Under the pieces are notes generated by a model. That model was not told the origin of the DNA. It saw only the letters and a list, made by a program, of their open reading frames with translations, and did not search any database. From Sporomusaceae bacterium (GTDB taxonomy: Bacteria > Bacillota_C > Negativicutes > Sporomusales_B > UBA7701), in assembly GCA_022839045.1 (NCBI GenBank), contig JALHDI010000169.1, positions 1-6,239 of the forward strand: a stretch of 6,239 nucleotides of DNA, given 5' to 3'. Positions 5,378 to 6,239 of this stretch are shown here, one piece after another (within the stretch, counting starts at the first letter, position 1; the number at the start of each line of letters is the position of its first letter). Both the position numbers and the translations under genes were made by a program.

Positions 5378-5388
5378 CTCCCGGTGGT

Positions 5389-6239
5389 TTATACGATCAG
5401 TACGGTTATGATGGCGGCGAACAGGGCGGTGGCGGTGTACATCAGCCTGACGGTGACGGCGATATCGCCGGGCGCGAGCTGGCGGCGCGGTTCGCCCATC
5501 GTGGCCCGCAGCGACGGCACGCCGCCGTAATAGTTGAGCCCGCCGAGCCGGACGCCGAGGGCCCCGGCGACGCCGGCTTCGGGGATGCCGCTGTTGGGGC
5601 TGGGGTGCTTGGCGGCGTCCCGCCAGATGGTGCGGGCGGCGGCGCGGGCGTCGCAGCCGGCCAGGAAGGCGGCGGCGATTATCAGCGCGCCGGTTATGCG
5701 GGCGGGGATGTAGTTGAACACGTCGTCGGTCCTGGCCGCTACCAGGCCGAAGTCGCGGTATTTGTCGTTCTTGTAGCCGACCATCGAGTCGAGGGTGTTG
5801 ACGGCGCGGTAGAGGACGGCGAGGGGCGCGCCGCCGAGGGCGGCGTAAAAGAGCGGGGCGATGATGCCGTCGGTGATGTTTTCGGCGACCGTTTCGACGG
5901 TGGCGCGGGTTACCTCGGCGCCGTCGAGGCCGGCGGTGTCGCGGCCGATGATCCAGCCGACCTTGCGCCGCGCCTCGTCGAGGTCGCCCGCCTCAAGGAG
6001 GGACTGGATCTCCCGGCCGGCTGCGGCCAGGCTGCGGGGCGTGATGGCGAAGGCCAGCAGGAGGGCGCCGCCGCCGAGGGCGGCCAGGGGATGGAGGGCG
6101 GCGAGGGCGGCCAGCGCCAGCCAGGAGACGGCGAAGCTGACGGCGAGTACGACGAGGACGAGGATAAGGCCGGCGCGGCGTTTGGCGCCTGGCGCGGCGG
6201 TGGGGTCGAGCAGCCGCTTTTCGAGGGCGGCGATGAGGT
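5389..6239 (-). CDS. cbiB: Adenosylcobinamide-phosphate synthase CbiB (5' end outside the window)
   Basis: A membrane enzyme that amidates adenosylcobyric acid with (R)-1-aminopropan-2-ol phosphate, the product of CobD (this protein is itself called CobD in aerobic-pathway naming). The frame is open from the window edge to TAA at 5391-5389, giving 282 visible residues; family members are about 310-320, so roughly 30 N-terminal residues are missing. Signatures seen in order: L-I-A-A-L-E-K-R-L-L at the edge, two hydrophobic stretches, G-R-D-T (about 105 in), E-V-T-R-A-T-V-E-T-V-A-E-N, D-G-I-I-A-P-L-F-Y, Y-R-A-V-N-T-L-D-S-M-V-G-Y, F-N-Y-I-P-A-R, K-H-P-S-P-N-S-G-I-P-E-A, L-G-G-L-N-Y-Y-G-G, and a final membrane helix at the C-terminus. 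It is the first cob gene seen here, 40 bases before cobS. No defect is visible. Confidence 0.94.
   Translation of the reverse strand, partial: LIAALEKRLLDPTAAPGAKRRAGLILVLVVLAVSFAVSWLALAALAALHPLAALGGGALLLAFAITPRSLAAAGREIQSLLEAGDLDEARRKVGWIIGRDTAGLDGAEVTRATVETVAENITDGIIAPLFYAALGGAPLAVLYRAVNTLDSMVGYKNDKYRDFGLVAARTDDVFNYIPARITGALIIAAAFLAGCDARAAARTIWRDAAKHPSPNSGIPEAGVAGALGVRLGGLNYYGGVPSLRATMGEPRRQLAPGDIAVTVRLMYTATALFAAIITVLIV

Noticed and set aside
5389..6239. Cobalamin riboswitch
   Set aside because: I looked for one, but the operon's 5' end is outside the window; nothing resembling a B12 box was seen in the intergenic gaps present.

Overview
The window is a GC-rich bacterial segment dominated by genes on the minus strand. 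It holds the end of a cobalamin (vitamin B12) lower-ligand and aminopropanol-arm assembly operon, a separate two-gene racemase/acetyltransferase unit, and on the left the remnant of a plus-strand transporter gene. AGGAGG-type ribosome binding sites, tightly overlapping genes and the Orr-type racemase suggest an anaerobic Firmicute, possibly of the Negativicutes (Sporomusaceae). That placement is inference; no marker gene is present.

Layout from left to right: (1) positions 1-109 are comparatively AT-rich (about 45% GC) with no recognised gene, and may be part of a dispersed element. (2) Positions 110-271 on the plus strand carry the last 53 codons of a sodium:solute symporter-like protein, cut off on its 5' side and followed by a good rho-independent terminator (290-322). 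(3) A GNAT acetyltransferase (342-800) and an Orr-like amino-acid racemase (797-1882) lie on the minus strand with coupled stop/start codons. (4) A gap of about 170 bp (1883-2052) contains a long terminator-like hairpin and a possible promoter. (5) The cobalamin block on the minus strand reads, in transcription order, cbiB (5' end outside the window), cobS, pduX, cobD, cobC.

The cob genes fit one pathway. PduX phosphorylates L-threonine. CobD decarboxylates threonine phosphate to (R)-1-aminopropan-2-ol phosphate. CbiB attaches that arm to adenosylcobyric acid. CobS joins alpha-ribazole (phosphate) to adenosylcobinamide-GDP. CobC removes the alpha-ribazole phosphate group. cobU and cobT are not in the window. 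The operon promoter, and any cobalamin riboswitch, would lie beyond position 6239.

The most notable feature is the pduX/cobD junction near 3719-3722. The expected PduX C-terminus, the intergenic region, and the CobD start codon and N-terminus are all missing. The two genes meet at a CCCC run where a single-base (-1) shift joins them into one open frame of about 621 codons. This is either a deletion-born fusion of two consecutive enzymes (with a frameshift, slippage site or base-calling error) or a damaged pair. A second notable feature is the cobS ribosome binding site: a strong AGGAGG lies 23 nt from the ATG, separated from it by a perfect 6-bp hairpin.
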